A stretch of 64,000 nt of DNA, from positions 39,614 to 103,613 of the forward strand of contig JAQZBQ010000013.1 in the NCBI GenBank assembly GCA_029237825.1. The letters are read 5' to 3'. A model generated the notes under the pieces. That model was not told the origin of the DNA, ran no database searches, and saw only the letters and a program-made list of their open reading frames with translations. The DNA is from Bacteroidota bacterium (GTDB lineage: Bacteria > Bacteroidota > Bacteroidia > B-17B0 > Aurantibacillaceae). Shown piece after piece: positions 18,001 to 27,362 of this stretch. The position numbers were made by a program, and so were the translations under genes. How positions within the stretch are numbered: position 1 is the first letter of the stretch; each line of letters begins with the position of its first letter.

Positions 18001-19653
18001 TTAATGATGTAAAATGAAATTGCCTTTTGATACCGGTTGCTCATTTATTTTGATTTGGTAACTGTAATAACCTGGTGCATACTCACTTGAATGAATTGAA
18101 AAGGATTTTCCTTCTTTCATGATTGCTTCTCTAATTAATTCGCCGGTGAGGCTGAATACCTCAATTTTCCAGTCAGTGTACTCATCAGGTATTTGTATTT
18201 GTGATAGGCCATCAACCGGATTGGGATAGCAAACAGAGGTAAATTTCAAATTAGCGGAGTATTCTTTTATCCCAACTAACGGGGTTCCGTTAGAATATAA
18301 ACGGTTACTGTAAATGTCAAAATTTGTTCCGTTGCGGTGATCTTCCCAAACAAAAATAGCACCACCGTTGCCGTCACTCACCTGTGATGGATTTACCTGA
18401 TCGTCTGGTGCGTTACTTACAATTACCCCGCCAGCTGTCCACAACAATGCTCCCGAACTGTTCAATCGTTGTGATTTAATATCCCATCCGTTAGGTACAG
18501 AATCCTGCCAGGCAACAATAGCGCCGCCGTTTCCGTCGCTGATAACATTAGGGTTAATAGCTTTCATCGCACCCGATAAAAGAATGCCATTTGCTGCTAA
18601 TTGATTTACGCCAGCCATGGAGACAATTTGAGCGAAGACAGCGTTTACACTGGAACGTTCGTCTTTCCAGGTTAGGAATAAGCCAGTGCCACTCAGGTAT
18701 TTGATGTCAAGCGCGCTTTGATTATTTGCTGCCCCACAAATTAAAAGTCCGTTTCCGTTCCACTGCGAAACTCCTGATGCATTGATATGTTGTGCGTAGA
18801 TATTATTGTCGGTGGCATTTCGCTTGTCTGTCCAGGCTACAAGCGCGCCTCCTGCACCGTCAGGCTCTATGCGCGGGTTATTTTGCGTATTTACCGCAGT
18901 GCAAACAGCAAGACCGTTTGGCGTCCACATTGCAGTACCGCTATTATCCAGGCGCTGGGTATAAATATCATAATGTGAATTATTGCGTTTATCCTGCCAG
19001 GTAATAACGGCACCACCGACACCATCCACATCTATTTTAGGGTTATTCTGTTCATTTATGGCGTTACACACAGCAACTCCCCCGGTTATCCACATTAGGC
19101 TGCCCGAAGAACTGATACGTTGCGCATAAATATCCCAATAATTGTTTACTGAATCTTCCCACACAATAATAGCGCCGCCACTATTATCAGGAGTAATTTT
19201 TGGGTTTTTCTGATTGTTTAATTTCGCGCATACTGCAATGCCATTGAGAGTCCACAACACATTTCCCGACGAATCAATTTTTTGGGCATAGATGTCGTAG
19301 TTTCCGGCGCGGTTGTCTTCCCAGGTGATAATTGCGCTACCATCAGCGGTATTTGTAATGGCTGAAGATTTTTGGGTAGCGCTGTTTGTACACACTGCAA
19401 GTCCGTTCAATGTCCATTTTTCAAGACCTGATCTGCGCATCCTTTGCGCATATATATCGGAGCCACTGGTAGATGAATTGCGGTTGTCGTCCCACGCAAT
19501 TAAGGCACCGCCTTGCGTATCGGGGGCAACATGGCAATTGTCCTGCGATTTTGACACAACGGCAATGGGCGTACCGTTAGCTGGGTTTGTATCCCATTGT
19601 GAATAACATCCAAATGATATAATAAATGAAATTGAAAATAAAAAAGCCTTCAT
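18001..19653 (-). CDS. T9SS type A cargo protein with eight 54-residue repeats
   Basis: 550 residues. Signal peptide (MKAFLFSISFIISFGCYSQ) then eight tandem units of about 54 residues with the core GGAIIVWEDxRN...DIYAQRxxSSGxxxW, up to about residue 460. The number and beta-rich spacing suggest a propeller. The last about 80 residues (FTSVCYPNPVDGLSQIQIP to GNFILHH) form a type A sorting domain. Export through the T9SS to the cell surface is expected. Binding target unknown. It lies in the same-strand run as the polyphosphate-like genes. Confidence 0.88.
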   Translation of the reverse strand: MKAFLFSISFIISFGCYSQWDTNPANGTPIAVVSKSQDNCHVAPDTQGGALIAWDDNRNSSTSGSDIYAQRMRRSGLEKWTLNGLAVCTNSATQKSSAITNTADGSAIITWEDNRAGNYDIYAQKIDSSGNVLWTLNGIAVCAKLNNQKNPKITPDNSGGAIIVWEDSVNNYWDIYAQRISSSGSLMWITGGVAVCNAINEQNNPKIDVDGVGGAVITWQDKRNNSHYDIYTQRLDNSGTAMWTPNGLAVCTAVNTQNNPRIEPDGAGGALVAWTDKRNATDNNIYAQHINASGVSQWNGNGLLICGAANNQSALDIKYLSGTGLFLTWKDERSSVNAVFAQIVSMAGVNQLAANGILLSGAMKAINPNVISDGNGGAIVAWQDSVPNGWDIKSQRLNSSGALLWTAGGVIVSNAPDDQVNPSQVSDGNGGAIFVWEDHRNGTNFDIYSNRLYSNGTPLVGIKEYSANLKFTSVCYPNPVDGLSQIQIPDEYTDWKIEVFSLTGELIREAIMKEGKSFSIHSSEYAPGYYSYQIKINEQPVSKGNFILHH

Positions 19654-19736
19654 GAAAACTTAATAAAAAGATGACACCTAATTAACTTTAAATTTATGTA
19701 AAATTGGTGAACAGTCAAAGCTACAGATTTTAAACA

Positions 19737-20432
19737 TTAAAGAGTAAGTGCATACCCGATCCCCAGAATATAAATGCTTTCAGGTGTTGAAATATTAAAT
19801 TCAGACTGCACGAGATAATACAGATTCACCGAATTTTTCTTGTTCAGCTGATATTCTACTCCAAGAACGTTCCGAATTCTGTGAAAACCATTATCATACA
19901 AGGGCCCATCTCCGCGCGGAGACCTGATTTGATACCGTAACTCACAGGAATAAAACGGTTCAAAACGCATGTTGAGTGCGTATTTAAAATCTGTTTTAAA
20001 GCGTAGGAATTGTTCTGCTAATTTACCTTTCCTGCTGGTATTAAAATCCTGTACTTCAATCTGGTAACGAATGCGTTCAGTTACAGTTATTTTTTTTATT
20101 TTTTTTCTAAAGTTTACGTCCAGCATTAAACGGTGACGGAAACTAAAAGATCCATCTAACCTTTTCTTTTGTATTGTCCGGTAGGTTGGGCTTATTTTTA
20201 TCGCTTTATTGAATTTATAATCCAGCCCAAGATTTGTATAAAATAAATTTACGCGCTGATAATTTTCCCGGAGCCTGAATTCCTGGTCAATTACCAAATT
20301 CAATTTTTTTGAAATAGCGTGTTGTATTGTAAATGTCATCCACATCCCTGCGTCATTGCTTTTTTGAGCGTGTGCTTTGATGCAGATCACGCATACAAAG
20401 TATAACGTGATACAGAAGTTAAAAGCTCTCAT
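19737..20432 (-). CDS. DUF2490 outer-membrane beta-barrel protein
   Basis: 231 residues with a signal peptide (MRAFNFCITLYFVCVICIKAHAQ). The sequence then runs GMWMTFTIQHAISKKLNLV and alternating amphipathic strands typical of DUF2490 barrels (IDQEFRLRENYQRVNLFYTN, LMLDVNFRKKIKKITVTERI). It ends with a C-terminal beta strand (IYILGIGYALTL). It is likely a small outer-membrane barrel of unknown function. It overlaps the upstream lipoprotein gene by 4 bases. Confidence 0.85.
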   Translation of the reverse strand: MRAFNFCITLYFVCVICIKAHAQKSNDAGMWMTFTIQHAISKKLNLVIDQEFRLRENYQRVNLFYTNLGLDYKFNKAIKISPTYRTIQKKRLDGSFSFRHRLMLDVNFRKKIKKITVTERIRYQIEVQDFNTSRKGKLAEQFLRFKTDFKYALNMRFEPFYSCELRYQIRSPRGDGPLYDNGFHRIRNVLGVEYQLNKKNSVNLYYLVQSEFNISTPESIYILGIGYALTL

Positions 20433-20827
20433 TGGTTTAGAATGACCAGGTCGTCTAATTTCTTCTTCTGTTTTTTTTCTGTGATCGTTACTTCTACCAA
20501 TTCCGTTTTTGGGTTAGTTCGTGTAGCTGCCGCCGAATCTTCTCCGATGACAAAAACTTTGTATTTACCTTTCCTGAGGTAATTGAATTTGAAAGATCCG
20601 TCATAGGAAGTTTTTACAGTGTTCCCAATTTCTGTCCCCTCGCCGTAAATGATGTAAACGGTTTCCCCTGGTAGGTAATGTTCTGAGAACAGTATGGAGA
20701 AATAAGGGTCGTAATTCTTAACATATACTTTACCTTCAATAGATGCAAATCCGCCTTCTCCAGGATCTTTTTTACAGGATAAACATGTAATACAAAATAG
20801 GGCGGTAACAATGCTTGTAAACTTCAT
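20429..20827 (-). CDS. Lipoprotein with carboxypeptidase-regulatory-like fold
   Basis: 132 residues. Signal sequence ends in a lipobox (ITCLSCKKD). Residues about 28-130 form one Ig-like or transthyretin-like domain: IEGKVYVKNYDP, GTEIGNTVKTSYDGSFKFNYLRKGKYKVFV. This is probably an outer-membrane-associated lipoprotein. It is the first gene of the minus-strand run to 16125 and divergent from the small exported protein at 20942. Confidence 0.85.
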   Translation of the reverse strand: MKFTSIVTALFCITCLSCKKDPGEGGFASIEGKVYVKNYDPYFSILFSEHYLPGETVYIIYGEGTEIGNTVKTSYDGSFKFNYLRKGKYKVFVIGEDSAAATRTNPKTELVEVTITEKKQKKKLDDLVILNQ

Positions 20828-20941
20828 AATAAAGGGAAGTTGAGTGTTGTTAATAATCTCTAAATTTAATTAAAATCCGGTTAATTTCATTATTTTGCGG
20901 GCTCTTTTAGAAATTCTGCCGGCAACGCTTCAATCTTTACA

Positions 20942-21265
20942 ATGACAAAACAAATAAAATACATATTCATTTTCATATGCGTTTTTAGCCTTGGATCGTT
21001 AACGATGCAGGCAAGTATTGTCAATTATTGCAAAGAGGTGAAAGCTGTTAAAATCCAGAAGCAAACCATTCCTGTTACAGAGGAGGAAGAGGAACGAAGT
21101 CATGATAATGATGAGGAAGCGAAACAGGTTCTATATTGCTTAAAAAGCGAGAGGGTAACCAGTCATAATTGCATGGAGTATATACGTTGGTGGGAATCAG
21201 AACATGATTACCTTTCCTTCACACAAAAAATTCCTATACCGCCTCCCGAACGTTTAATGTATTAG
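20942..21265 (+). CDS. Small exported protein with acidic middle and PPP C-terminus
   Basis: 107 residues. N-terminal hydrophobic signal (IKYIFIFICVFSLGSLTMQA), an acidic stretch (TEEEEERSHDNDEEA), Cys residues at YCKE, YCLK and NCME, and an end of IPIPPPERLMY. The proline-rich tail resembles that of the small protein at 8416-8958. It is followed by a hairpin terminator and then by the SulP transporter. Function unknown. Confidence 0.7.
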   Translation: MTKQIKYIFIFICVFSLGSLTMQASIVNYCKEVKAVKIQKQTIPVTEEEEERSHDNDEEAKQVLYCLKSERVTSHNCMEYIRWWESEHDYLSFTQKIPIPPPERLMY

Positions 21266-21268
21266 TAA

Positions 21269-21298
21269 CCTGCCGAATTTCATTGGCGGGATCTTTTT
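21269..21298 (+). terminator. Hairpin terminator after the small exported gene
   Basis: CCTGCC/GGCGGG arms (one T-G wobble) with a 10-base loop, followed by ATCTTTTT. It separates the small gene from the SulP gene, so the latter probably has its own promoter. Confidence 0.55.
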
Positions 21299-21331
21299 CC
21301 ATTTCATTAAACTAAACATTTCAAATTTCTT

Positions 21332-22855
21332 ATGTCACAAAAAAGTAAGTTTGCCGACTTAAAATCAGGCGTTGTAGTATTTTTAGTAGCCTTACCACTC
21401 TGCCTTGGTATTGCATTGGCTTGTGGTGTGCCTTTATTTTCTGGTATTATAGCAGGTGTTGTTGGCGGTATACTGGTAACCACATTCAGCGGTTCCAAGT
21501 ATAGTGTTTCCGGGCCAGCAGCAGGATTAACCGCAATTGTAATTGCTGCAATTTCCCAACTTGGAAGCTTTGAAGCTTTTCTTGCAGCGGTTGTTTTTGC
21601 CGGGGTATTCCAGATTATTCTTGGTATTATGAAAGCCGGAACTATTGGGAATTACATTCCAAACGCCGTTATCAAAGGAATGCTTGCCGGTATTGGTATC
21701 ATTTTAATTATTAAGCAAATTCCTCACTTATTTGGTTACGATAAGGATCCTCAAGGCGATGAGCAATTTGTGCAAATTGACGGCGAAAACTCGTTCACAG
21801 AATTAGTAAACATGATTAACTACATTACCCCGGGAGCAGTGGTAATTGCTTTAGTTTCATTTGCCGTGTTGTTCATTGCCGACATGCCTTTTTACAAAAA
21901 AAATAAGGTGCTTGTTAATATACCTGGTCCGCTGCTCGCTGTTGTTTTTGGGGTATTGCTTACGGTGATCTTCAGAGGCATGCCATCTTTTGCTATTGAT
22001 CAGCAACATTTGGTGAACCTGCCGGTAATAAATTCGTTCACGGATTTACAGAACAATCTGTTTTTCCCTGATTTTAGTTTTGCTAAAACTTCCGCGTTTT
22101 GGGTTGTAGTAGCAACGCTTGCAATTGTTGCCAGTTTAGAGACCTTGTTAGGAATTGAAGCCATTGATAAACTGGATCCGGATAAAAACGAATCCAATAC
22201 CAATAAGGAATTGATGGCGCAGGGCATAGGAAATATTGTTTGTGGTTTGGTGGGCGGATTGCCGGTGACGTCAGTAATCGTTCGGAGTTCTGCCAATATT
22301 AACGCGGGCGCCCAATCAAAAGCATCAACCATTATTCACGCAGTTCTTTTATTAATCAGTGTATTGTTGCTTCCAGGGCTTCTGGCTTTGATTCCGAACG
22401 CGTGTTTAGCGGCTATCCTAATCATGACTGGATTTAAATTAACGAAGGTTGCCATATTTAAAGAGCAATGGAAGTTCGGAACAGAACAATTCATTCCTTT
22501 TGTTGTAACCATCGTAGTAATGCTGGTAACGGATTTATTGAAAGGTGTTTGCGCCGGGGTAATTATATCAATTATCTTTATCATAAGGGATAACATCAAA
22601 TTTTCATTTGAATCGAGTACCGAAGAAATGGATGGTAAAAGGTATTATTTATTGAAATTGCCCCAGCAGGTAACATTCTTTAATAAAGGCTATTTGATCA
22701 AGTTTTTTAAATCCATCAGTAACGACAGTAAAGTTATCATCGACGGAAGTATCAATAAGAGCATAAACCGTGATGCAAAAGATGTGATTGCGGATTTTGT
22801 TACAAACAGCAAAAAGAAAAAAATAGAAGTTGAATTTTTCAAGTATCACAAATAA
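21332..22855 (+). CDS. SulP family inorganic anion (probably bicarbonate) transporter
   Basis: 507 residues with the SulP core: SGVVVFLVALPLCLGIALACGVP in the first membrane segment, GPAAGLTAIV in the substrate site, and 10-14 membrane segments to about residue 425. A short STAS-like cytosolic domain follows (430-507). The beta-carbonic anhydrase gene starts 12 bases downstream. That pairing is well known for bicarbonate-linked SulP proteins of the BicA type, so HCO3- uptake is the favoured role. Sulfate or another anion cannot be excluded. Confidence 0.92.
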   Translation: MSQKSKFADLKSGVVVFLVALPLCLGIALACGVPLFSGIIAGVVGGILVTTFSGSKYSVSGPAAGLTAIVIAAISQLGSFEAFLAAVVFAGVFQIILGIMKAGTIGNYIPNAVIKGMLAGIGIILIIKQIPHLFGYDKDPQGDEQFVQIDGENSFTELVNMINYITPGAVVIALVSFAVLFIADMPFYKKNKVLVNIPGPLLAVVFGVLLTVIFRGMPSFAIDQQHLVNLPVINSFTDLQNNLFFPDFSFAKTSAFWVVVATLAIVASLETLLGIEAIDKLDPDKNESNTNKELMAQGIGNIVCGLVGGLPVTSVIVRSSANINAGAQSKASTIIHAVLLLISVLLLPGLLALIPNACLAAILIMTGFKLTKVAIFKEQWKFGTEQFIPFVVTIVVMLVTDLLKGVCAGVIISIIFIIRDNIKFSFESSTEEMDGKRYYLLKLPQQVTFFNKGYLIKFFKSISNDSKVIIDGSINKSINRDAKDVIADFVTNSKKKKIEVEFFKYHK

Positions 22856-22867
22856 TAAAAGGAATTT

Positions 22868-23503
22868 ATGAACGAATCATATCAAAAATTAATTGAAGGA
22901 AATAAACGTTTTGCAATGGCAAAAAAGTTTGACGATCCGGAGTATTTTAAGAAGTTGTCCCTGGGCCAGAAACCCGATTATTTATGGATTGGTTGCAGCG
23001 ATAGCCGGGTACCTGCTAACGAAGTAACTAATACCGAGAGCGGTGAAATTTTTGTACATCGCAATATTGCCAACCTCGTTGTGCATACCGACACCAACCT
23101 CTTAAGCGTGCTGGAGTACGCTGTTAAATTCCTGGGTGTTAAACACATCATCGTGTGTGGACATTATGGCTGTGGTGGCGTGAAAGCAGCTATGGGAAAT
23201 GATTTGCATGGATTTGTAGATAACTGGTTGAGAAATATCAAAGACGTTTACAATAAGAATGCGAAGGAATTGGAAGCGATCGCGGACCTGGATAAACGTA
23301 CCGATCGCCTTACCGAATTAAATGTGGTGGAACAGGTGAGAAACCTTGCGAAAACGACTATTGTACAGGAAGCCTGGAAAACAAGACAGTTGCATTTGCA
23401 CGGCTGGGTCTATGGGATCAACAGCGGTTTAATTACCGATTTAAGTGTTATTCATGACTGTACCGAAGACCTTGAGCCAATTTACCGTTTCGATACAAAA
23501 TAG
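22868..23503 (+). CDS. Beta-class carbonic anhydrase
   Basis: 211 residues, full length for the family. Zinc ligands Cys43, His99 and Cys102 (CSDSRVPANEV, VCGHYGCGGVKAA) with the Asp45-Arg47 dyad are intact. It interconverts CO2 and bicarbonate in the cytosol. It is coupled to the SulP gene (12-base gap); together they would import and equilibrate inorganic carbon for carboxylases or pH balance in a heterotroph. A terminator follows. Confidence 0.96.
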   Translation: MNESYQKLIEGNKRFAMAKKFDDPEYFKKLSLGQKPDYLWIGCSDSRVPANEVTNTESGEIFVHRNIANLVVHTDTNLLSVLEYAVKFLGVKHIIVCGHYGCGGVKAAMGNDLHGFVDNWLRNIKDVYNKNAKELEAIADLDKRTDRLTELNVVEQVRNLAKTTIVQEAWKTRQLHLHGWVYGINSGLITDLSVIHDCTEDLEPIYRFDTK

Positions 23504-23521
23504 AACTTAATTTTAATGATG

Positions 23522-23566
23522 CCGGAGTAAATACTTCTTCAGGAAGGCTTTATTCCGGTTTTATTT
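23522..23566 (+). terminator. Terminator after carbonic anhydrase
   Basis: CCGGAGTAAA and TTTATTCCGG arms (one wobble pair) followed by TTTTATTTTT. It overlaps the last bases of the convergent rsmA gene. Confidence 0.75.
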
Positions 23567-24343
23567 TTGTGTATTAATGGCGTTCATTATTGAATTCGTA
23601 AGCGCTTCAAAATCGCTAACAGACAATTGCTCCGCTCTTTTTTCAAGAAATTGAGAATCTATTACTGCGTTGCCACTTAAACTTTTAATTGAATTTCTAA
23701 TCGTTTTACGGCGCTGATTAAAAGAAGCTTTCACCACTTTAAAAAAAAGGTCTTCATCACAGGTAAGTCTCTCGGTTGCATTTCGTGTTAACCGGATTAC
23801 GGCCGATTTAACTTTCGGCGGAGGATTAAAAACGTGCTCGCTAACGGTAAAAAGATATTCAATCTTATAAAAGGCTTGTAGTAAAACGCTTAGGATGCCA
23901 TACGTTTTTGATCCTGGTTTTTCAGCTATCCGCTGTGCCACCTCCCGTTGAAACATGCCAACAACACAAGTGATGCTGTTTCGGTTTTCTAAAACTTTAA
24001 ACATAATTTGAGTGGAAATGTTGTACGGGAAATTTCCGATCAGATAAAAGGTTCCATCGGCTGCAAAAGGAGAAAGATCTGCTTCCAGGAAATCCTGGAA
24101 CTGAAACTTAGGGGCATGTTGCGGGTATTTCTCCTTTAAGAAAGTAATGGATTCCATGTCAATATCAAAGGCGGTGAAATTTTCTTTTTCCACCATGTAT
24201 TGAGTGATAACGCCGGTTCCGGGGCCGATCTCTAAAATTCGAGTGTCATCCTTAGGTAAAGAGTTGACAATCTTTTGCGCAATATTTAAGTCGGTAAGGA
24301 AATGCTGCCCTAAATGTTTCTTCGCTTTTACTGGTGATGCCAA
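23561..24343 (-). CDS. rsmA: 16S rRNA dimethyladenosine transferase RsmA (KsgA)
   Basis: 260 residues. Rossmann methyltransferase with AKKHLGQHFL N-terminus, SAM-binding ILEIGPGTGVIT, and catalytic NFPY motif (IGNFPYNISTQIM), then a C-terminal helical domain with FNQRRKTIRN. It dimethylates the two adenines near the 3' end of 16S rRNA. The start is TTG at 24343: an in-frame TAA lies two codons upstream and no Met precedes the conserved N-terminus. The DUF4286 gene upstream is a frequent neighbour in this phylum. Confidence 0.96.
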   Translation of the reverse strand: MASPVKAKKHLGQHFLTDLNIAQKIVNSLPKDDTRILEIGPGTGVITQYMVEKENFTAFDIDMESITFLKEKYPQHAPKFQFQDFLEADLSPFAADGTFYLIGNFPYNISTQIMFKVLENRNSITCVVGMFQREVAQRIAEKPGSKTYGILSVLLQAFYKIEYLFTVSEHVFNPPPKVKSAVIRLTRNATERLTCDEDLFFKVVKASFNQRRKTIRNSIKSLSGNAVIDSQFLEKRAEQLSVSDFEALTNSIMNAINTQK

Positions 24344-24386
24344 TGTTTATTATTTAATACGTTCAAATAGAGCTGAACTCTATCAA

Positions 24387-24404
24387 GTTACAAAAGTTTG
24401 TAAC
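24387..24404. repeat. Palindrome between rsmA and the DUF4286 gene
   Basis: GTTACAAA-AG-TTTGTAAC: perfect 8-base arms with a 2-base centre, 44 bases upstream of the rsmA start. There is no T-run, so it is more like an operator than a terminator. Confidence 0.45.
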
Positions 24405-24495
24405 GCGAATATACGCATGTTTATCAGCATATGCGCACGAGCTATACGCTGTTGAATGGTTTGTTTTCTAAAAGTTTTCGGACGGTCACCCAAAA

Positions 24496-24795
24496 TTACA
24501 GGACTTCTAATAGCGTTCTAAATGCGGCATATTTCCCCTCGTAACGCTTGCTATGTTCCTCCTGCAAACGGGCAGCATGGTTTTTTTGGTATGCTTCAAT
24601 ATCCGCCATATCATTAAACGAATATTGAACGGAAAAAGTAGCGCCTTCATCATCCACATTTAATACCCTGCAAATCTTGTTTTCTGTAAAATGGCCGGTT
24701 TGCAAGACGTCAGGTACATGTACTGTTTTCATCCAGTTAAGCCATTCATCAGCTAATGTCTTTTCAATGCTTACAGTAACGTTATATATATACAT
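24496..24795 (-). CDS. DUF4286 family protein
   Basis: 99 residues forming a ferredoxin-like dimeric alpha/beta barrel type domain: YIYNVTVSIEKTLADEWLNW, MKTVHVPDVLQTGHF, FSVQYSFNDMADIEAYQ. This is the DUF4286 pattern, found in Bacteroidota near rsmA. No catalytic role is known. It sits downstream of the TPR gene on the same strand. Confidence 0.88.
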   Translation of the reverse strand: MYIYNVTVSIEKTLADEWLNWMKTVHVPDVLQTGHFTENKICRVLNVDDEGATFSVQYSFNDMADIEAYQKNHAARLQEEHSKRYEGKYAAFRTLLEVL

Positions 24796-24846
24796 AAATT
24801 AAAATATTAAAGTTGCGTTGCTCTTTGCGATCCATTAAAATGTTTA

Positions 24847-26667
24847 TCAATTAATCGAATCCCCTCTAAGTTCCCTATAGCGTTTTCGCGCCTCTACAAC
24901 ATAAATACTTCCAGGATATTTTACGAGCATGTCCTGGTACAATTGCTTGGCCTTTTCAGAATCGGCAAGGTAGCGGTCGTAAAGGTCTGCTTCTTTAAAA
25001 AGCGCGTCATCTCCATAAAGTTCGGTTGGGTAAAATTCCAGTATATTTTCATACATTTTTGCCGCGTCCGCATAACGGTTAGTCAGTTTAAAAATTTCCG
25101 CCTTTTTATAATAGATATCATCCCCTAATGTGTGTTCACTGAAAACCAGATTGATACTGTCAAGGCGCGCAATAGCACGATCATATTGATGCTGTAAAAT
25201 CAGGAGTTCCGCCGATGAAAACATGCTGAGCGGCGCGGCATTTGTGTCTATTCCAATAGCATCGCTGATAATTAAGGAAAGATCGAGGGCGTCGTTTGCA
25301 ATGGTTTTGGTAGTTGCACCCTTCAATACATCACATTGCGCTTTCGCCCATTTAAAGTCCGAGGCGTAATAACTCAATTTCGCGTTTTTAAATTTTGCAC
25401 CTTGCCCGACAGGTTCATATTTAAAATCTTTTTCAACCTGGGAATACAACAAGGAAGCATCCCATATATTTCCCATAAGTAAATGCATATCGCCCAGATC
25501 CAGTTTTAATTCCGCCATCAGGTTTTTATCAAAGGTGTATTGTGCCATTACCTCTTCAAGCGATTGAATGGCGTCTCCGGGTTGATTTAAATAGTACGCT
25601 TTTATCAGAGCAGATTTTTTAATGAGTGGAAACGTGAGGTTGCTGATACCGTAGGTCTCGATAGCCGATTTCATATTCGCATTCAACGCGGATGCATCAG
25701 TCACAGGCGGATTTGGTTGTGCCGTTAATTGCAGGTAATTTGCATTAAGCCTCTCAATGTTAGCAAGGTCATAGTACGGATTCTCTTTCCCTTTGCTAAT
25801 CACATACTGATAACAACGGTCGGCAACCTCGTAATTGCTGTTGCTGATGGATAATTTTGCCAGTTCCATTAACCGGGTCCCGTCACCTTTCTGGCGTTTA
25901 TCCAGTGCTTTCGATTGCACAAAAGAAGCGTTAAAATCTTTTTGCTGGTTCAAAATAAAAATCAGGAATTCAGAAAAAACTGTTTTATCTGCTTTTTGTT
26001 GAATGCGCTTCTGGAGTTCCTCTTTTAAAATGGGATTATTAAACCCGCCATTTTTATCATCGTAACCCAATGATTGCTGAAGGTTCGCCTGGGCCGTATA
26101 CAGTTCGCTTTCCCTGAACTCAATGGCATTCAGGTATTCATTTACCATTGCTCTCAGGTCACCTTTTTTCTTATAAAGGTCAGCAACCTCATAATAGTAG
26201 GGATAAGTTTCAGGCGTTGCCTTCCGTCCCTTTAGGTATACTTCAATGGCGTAATCGTAAAGTTCTACTTCTTCAAAAGAATGGGCGAGGGCAAAAATGG
26301 TACTTTGCTCCGGAATCACTTCTTTTACCGCTTTATCATACTGATCTTTTTCTTTATCCGGATTACCCATTAATTTATAAACCAGTCCTAATTTTACATA
26401 GAGGTGCGCGTTTGTGGCGCTGTGTTTCAGGTGGCGCTTGGTTATTTTTTCTGCTGTTTTATAGTCTTTCGTAGCCAGAAGGCAATTGAAGTAATAAACG
26501 AAATATGCGTCCGGTAGTTTATCGTACAGTTTTTCATAATATACAATTGCTTTGTCATATTGCTTCTCATTATAATACTGCATTGCAAGGCGTTCGTCAG
26601 TTGCTTTTTGAGCACTTAACCTCAGCAAGGCCGAGAAAAGGAACGTGAATATGAGCAGGTATTTCAA
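24847..26667 (-). CDS. Periplasmic TPR-repeat protein
   Basis: 606 residues. Signal peptide (MKYLLIFTFLFSALLRLSAQ), then tetratricopeptide repeats in the N-terminal third (YYNEKQYDKAIVYYEKLYD, AHLYVKLGLVYKLMGNPDK) and again near the C-terminus (ADAAKMYENILEFYPTELYGD, KAKQLYQDMLVKYPGSIYV). It is likely a periplasmic scaffold. The upstream lipoprotein gene overlaps it by 4 bases, so the two products probably act together. The rest of the complex is unknown. Confidence 0.88.
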   Translation of the reverse strand: MKYLLIFTFLFSALLRLSAQKATDERLAMQYYNEKQYDKAIVYYEKLYDKLPDAYFVYYFNCLLATKDYKTAEKITKRHLKHSATNAHLYVKLGLVYKLMGNPDKEKDQYDKAVKEVIPEQSTIFALAHSFEEVELYDYAIEVYLKGRKATPETYPYYYEVADLYKKKGDLRAMVNEYLNAIEFRESELYTAQANLQQSLGYDDKNGGFNNPILKEELQKRIQQKADKTVFSEFLIFILNQQKDFNASFVQSKALDKRQKGDGTRLMELAKLSISNSNYEVADRCYQYVISKGKENPYYDLANIERLNANYLQLTAQPNPPVTDASALNANMKSAIETYGISNLTFPLIKKSALIKAYYLNQPGDAIQSLEEVMAQYTFDKNLMAELKLDLGDMHLLMGNIWDASLLYSQVEKDFKYEPVGQGAKFKNAKLSYYASDFKWAKAQCDVLKGATTKTIANDALDLSLIISDAIGIDTNAAPLSMFSSAELLILQHQYDRAIARLDSINLVFSEHTLGDDIYYKKAEIFKLTNRYADAAKMYENILEFYPTELYGDDALFKEADLYDRYLADSEKAKQLYQDMLVKYPGSIYVVEARKRYRELRGDSIN

Positions 26668-27263
26668 CGGTGTGTTTTTTCGTGTTTGATTTCGGGTTGT
26701 AAAAGATCCGGGATAATCCCGTTGTTTTCCTGTTTTATCAGGGCTTCACATCCTGGTAAGGATTGATTGAAAATTTCGAGGTGTTTCCTGATGGTTTCTG
26801 TGTTGATTTTAAGCTCATCAATAGTAGATAAAGCTTGTTTTTTTTCTTCAAGAATAAATTCAATAGCCTCATCTTCCTCAATGCTTCCTGACTTTAAATC
26901 AGTCGACAACGTTTGAAGTTGAGCAATGGTGAGTTCAGCTTCGTTAAGCCAGGATGAGCGGAAGGCAATAAAATCATGGAGGCCTTTTCCTACCGACTGA
27001 AAATTTTGCAGGTTCTGGGCAACGGATTTTGGAATCGTATCGTTCAAATGGCTTTCCAGAAATGTAATATAGGTGTGGTATTTGGAATAATCTAATACGC
27101 ATTGCGCACTGTCTACCGTTTTAAAATTGGCTACAGATTGTTGAAGGACAACCCTCAAACTATCCAGCTCTTTTACATGTTTTTCATAAGCACGGGTATT
27201 CTGGCAGGAATTTAAAATTCCTGCAACCAATAAGAGTGATGCAATAAGCCAAAGGTTGCGCAT
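26664..27263 (-). CDS. Lipoprotein of unknown function
   Basis: 199 residues with a lipobox (LLLVAGILNSCQN), then mostly alpha-helical, coiled-coil-prone sequence (LQTLSTDLKSGSIEEDEAIE, ALSTIDELKINTETIRKHL). I do not recognise the family. It overlaps the TPR-protein gene by 4 bases. Confidence 0.82.
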   Translation of the reverse strand: MRNLWLIASLLLVAGILNSCQNTRAYEKHVKELDSLRVVLQQSVANFKTVDSAQCVLDYSKYHTYITFLESHLNDTIPKSVAQNLQNFQSVGKGLHDFIAFRSSWLNEAELTIAQLQTLSTDLKSGSIEEDEAIEFILEEKKQALSTIDELKINTETIRKHLEIFNQSLPGCEALIKQENNGIIPDLLQPEIKHEKTHR

Positions 27264-27362
27264 GTAGAAAATCGATCAACCAAATTTAAACTTTAATGAC
27301 CAATTACGGCCATATTCGTTTATTAATATATATTAAATATTACTTGCGAATGGTAATGCCCT

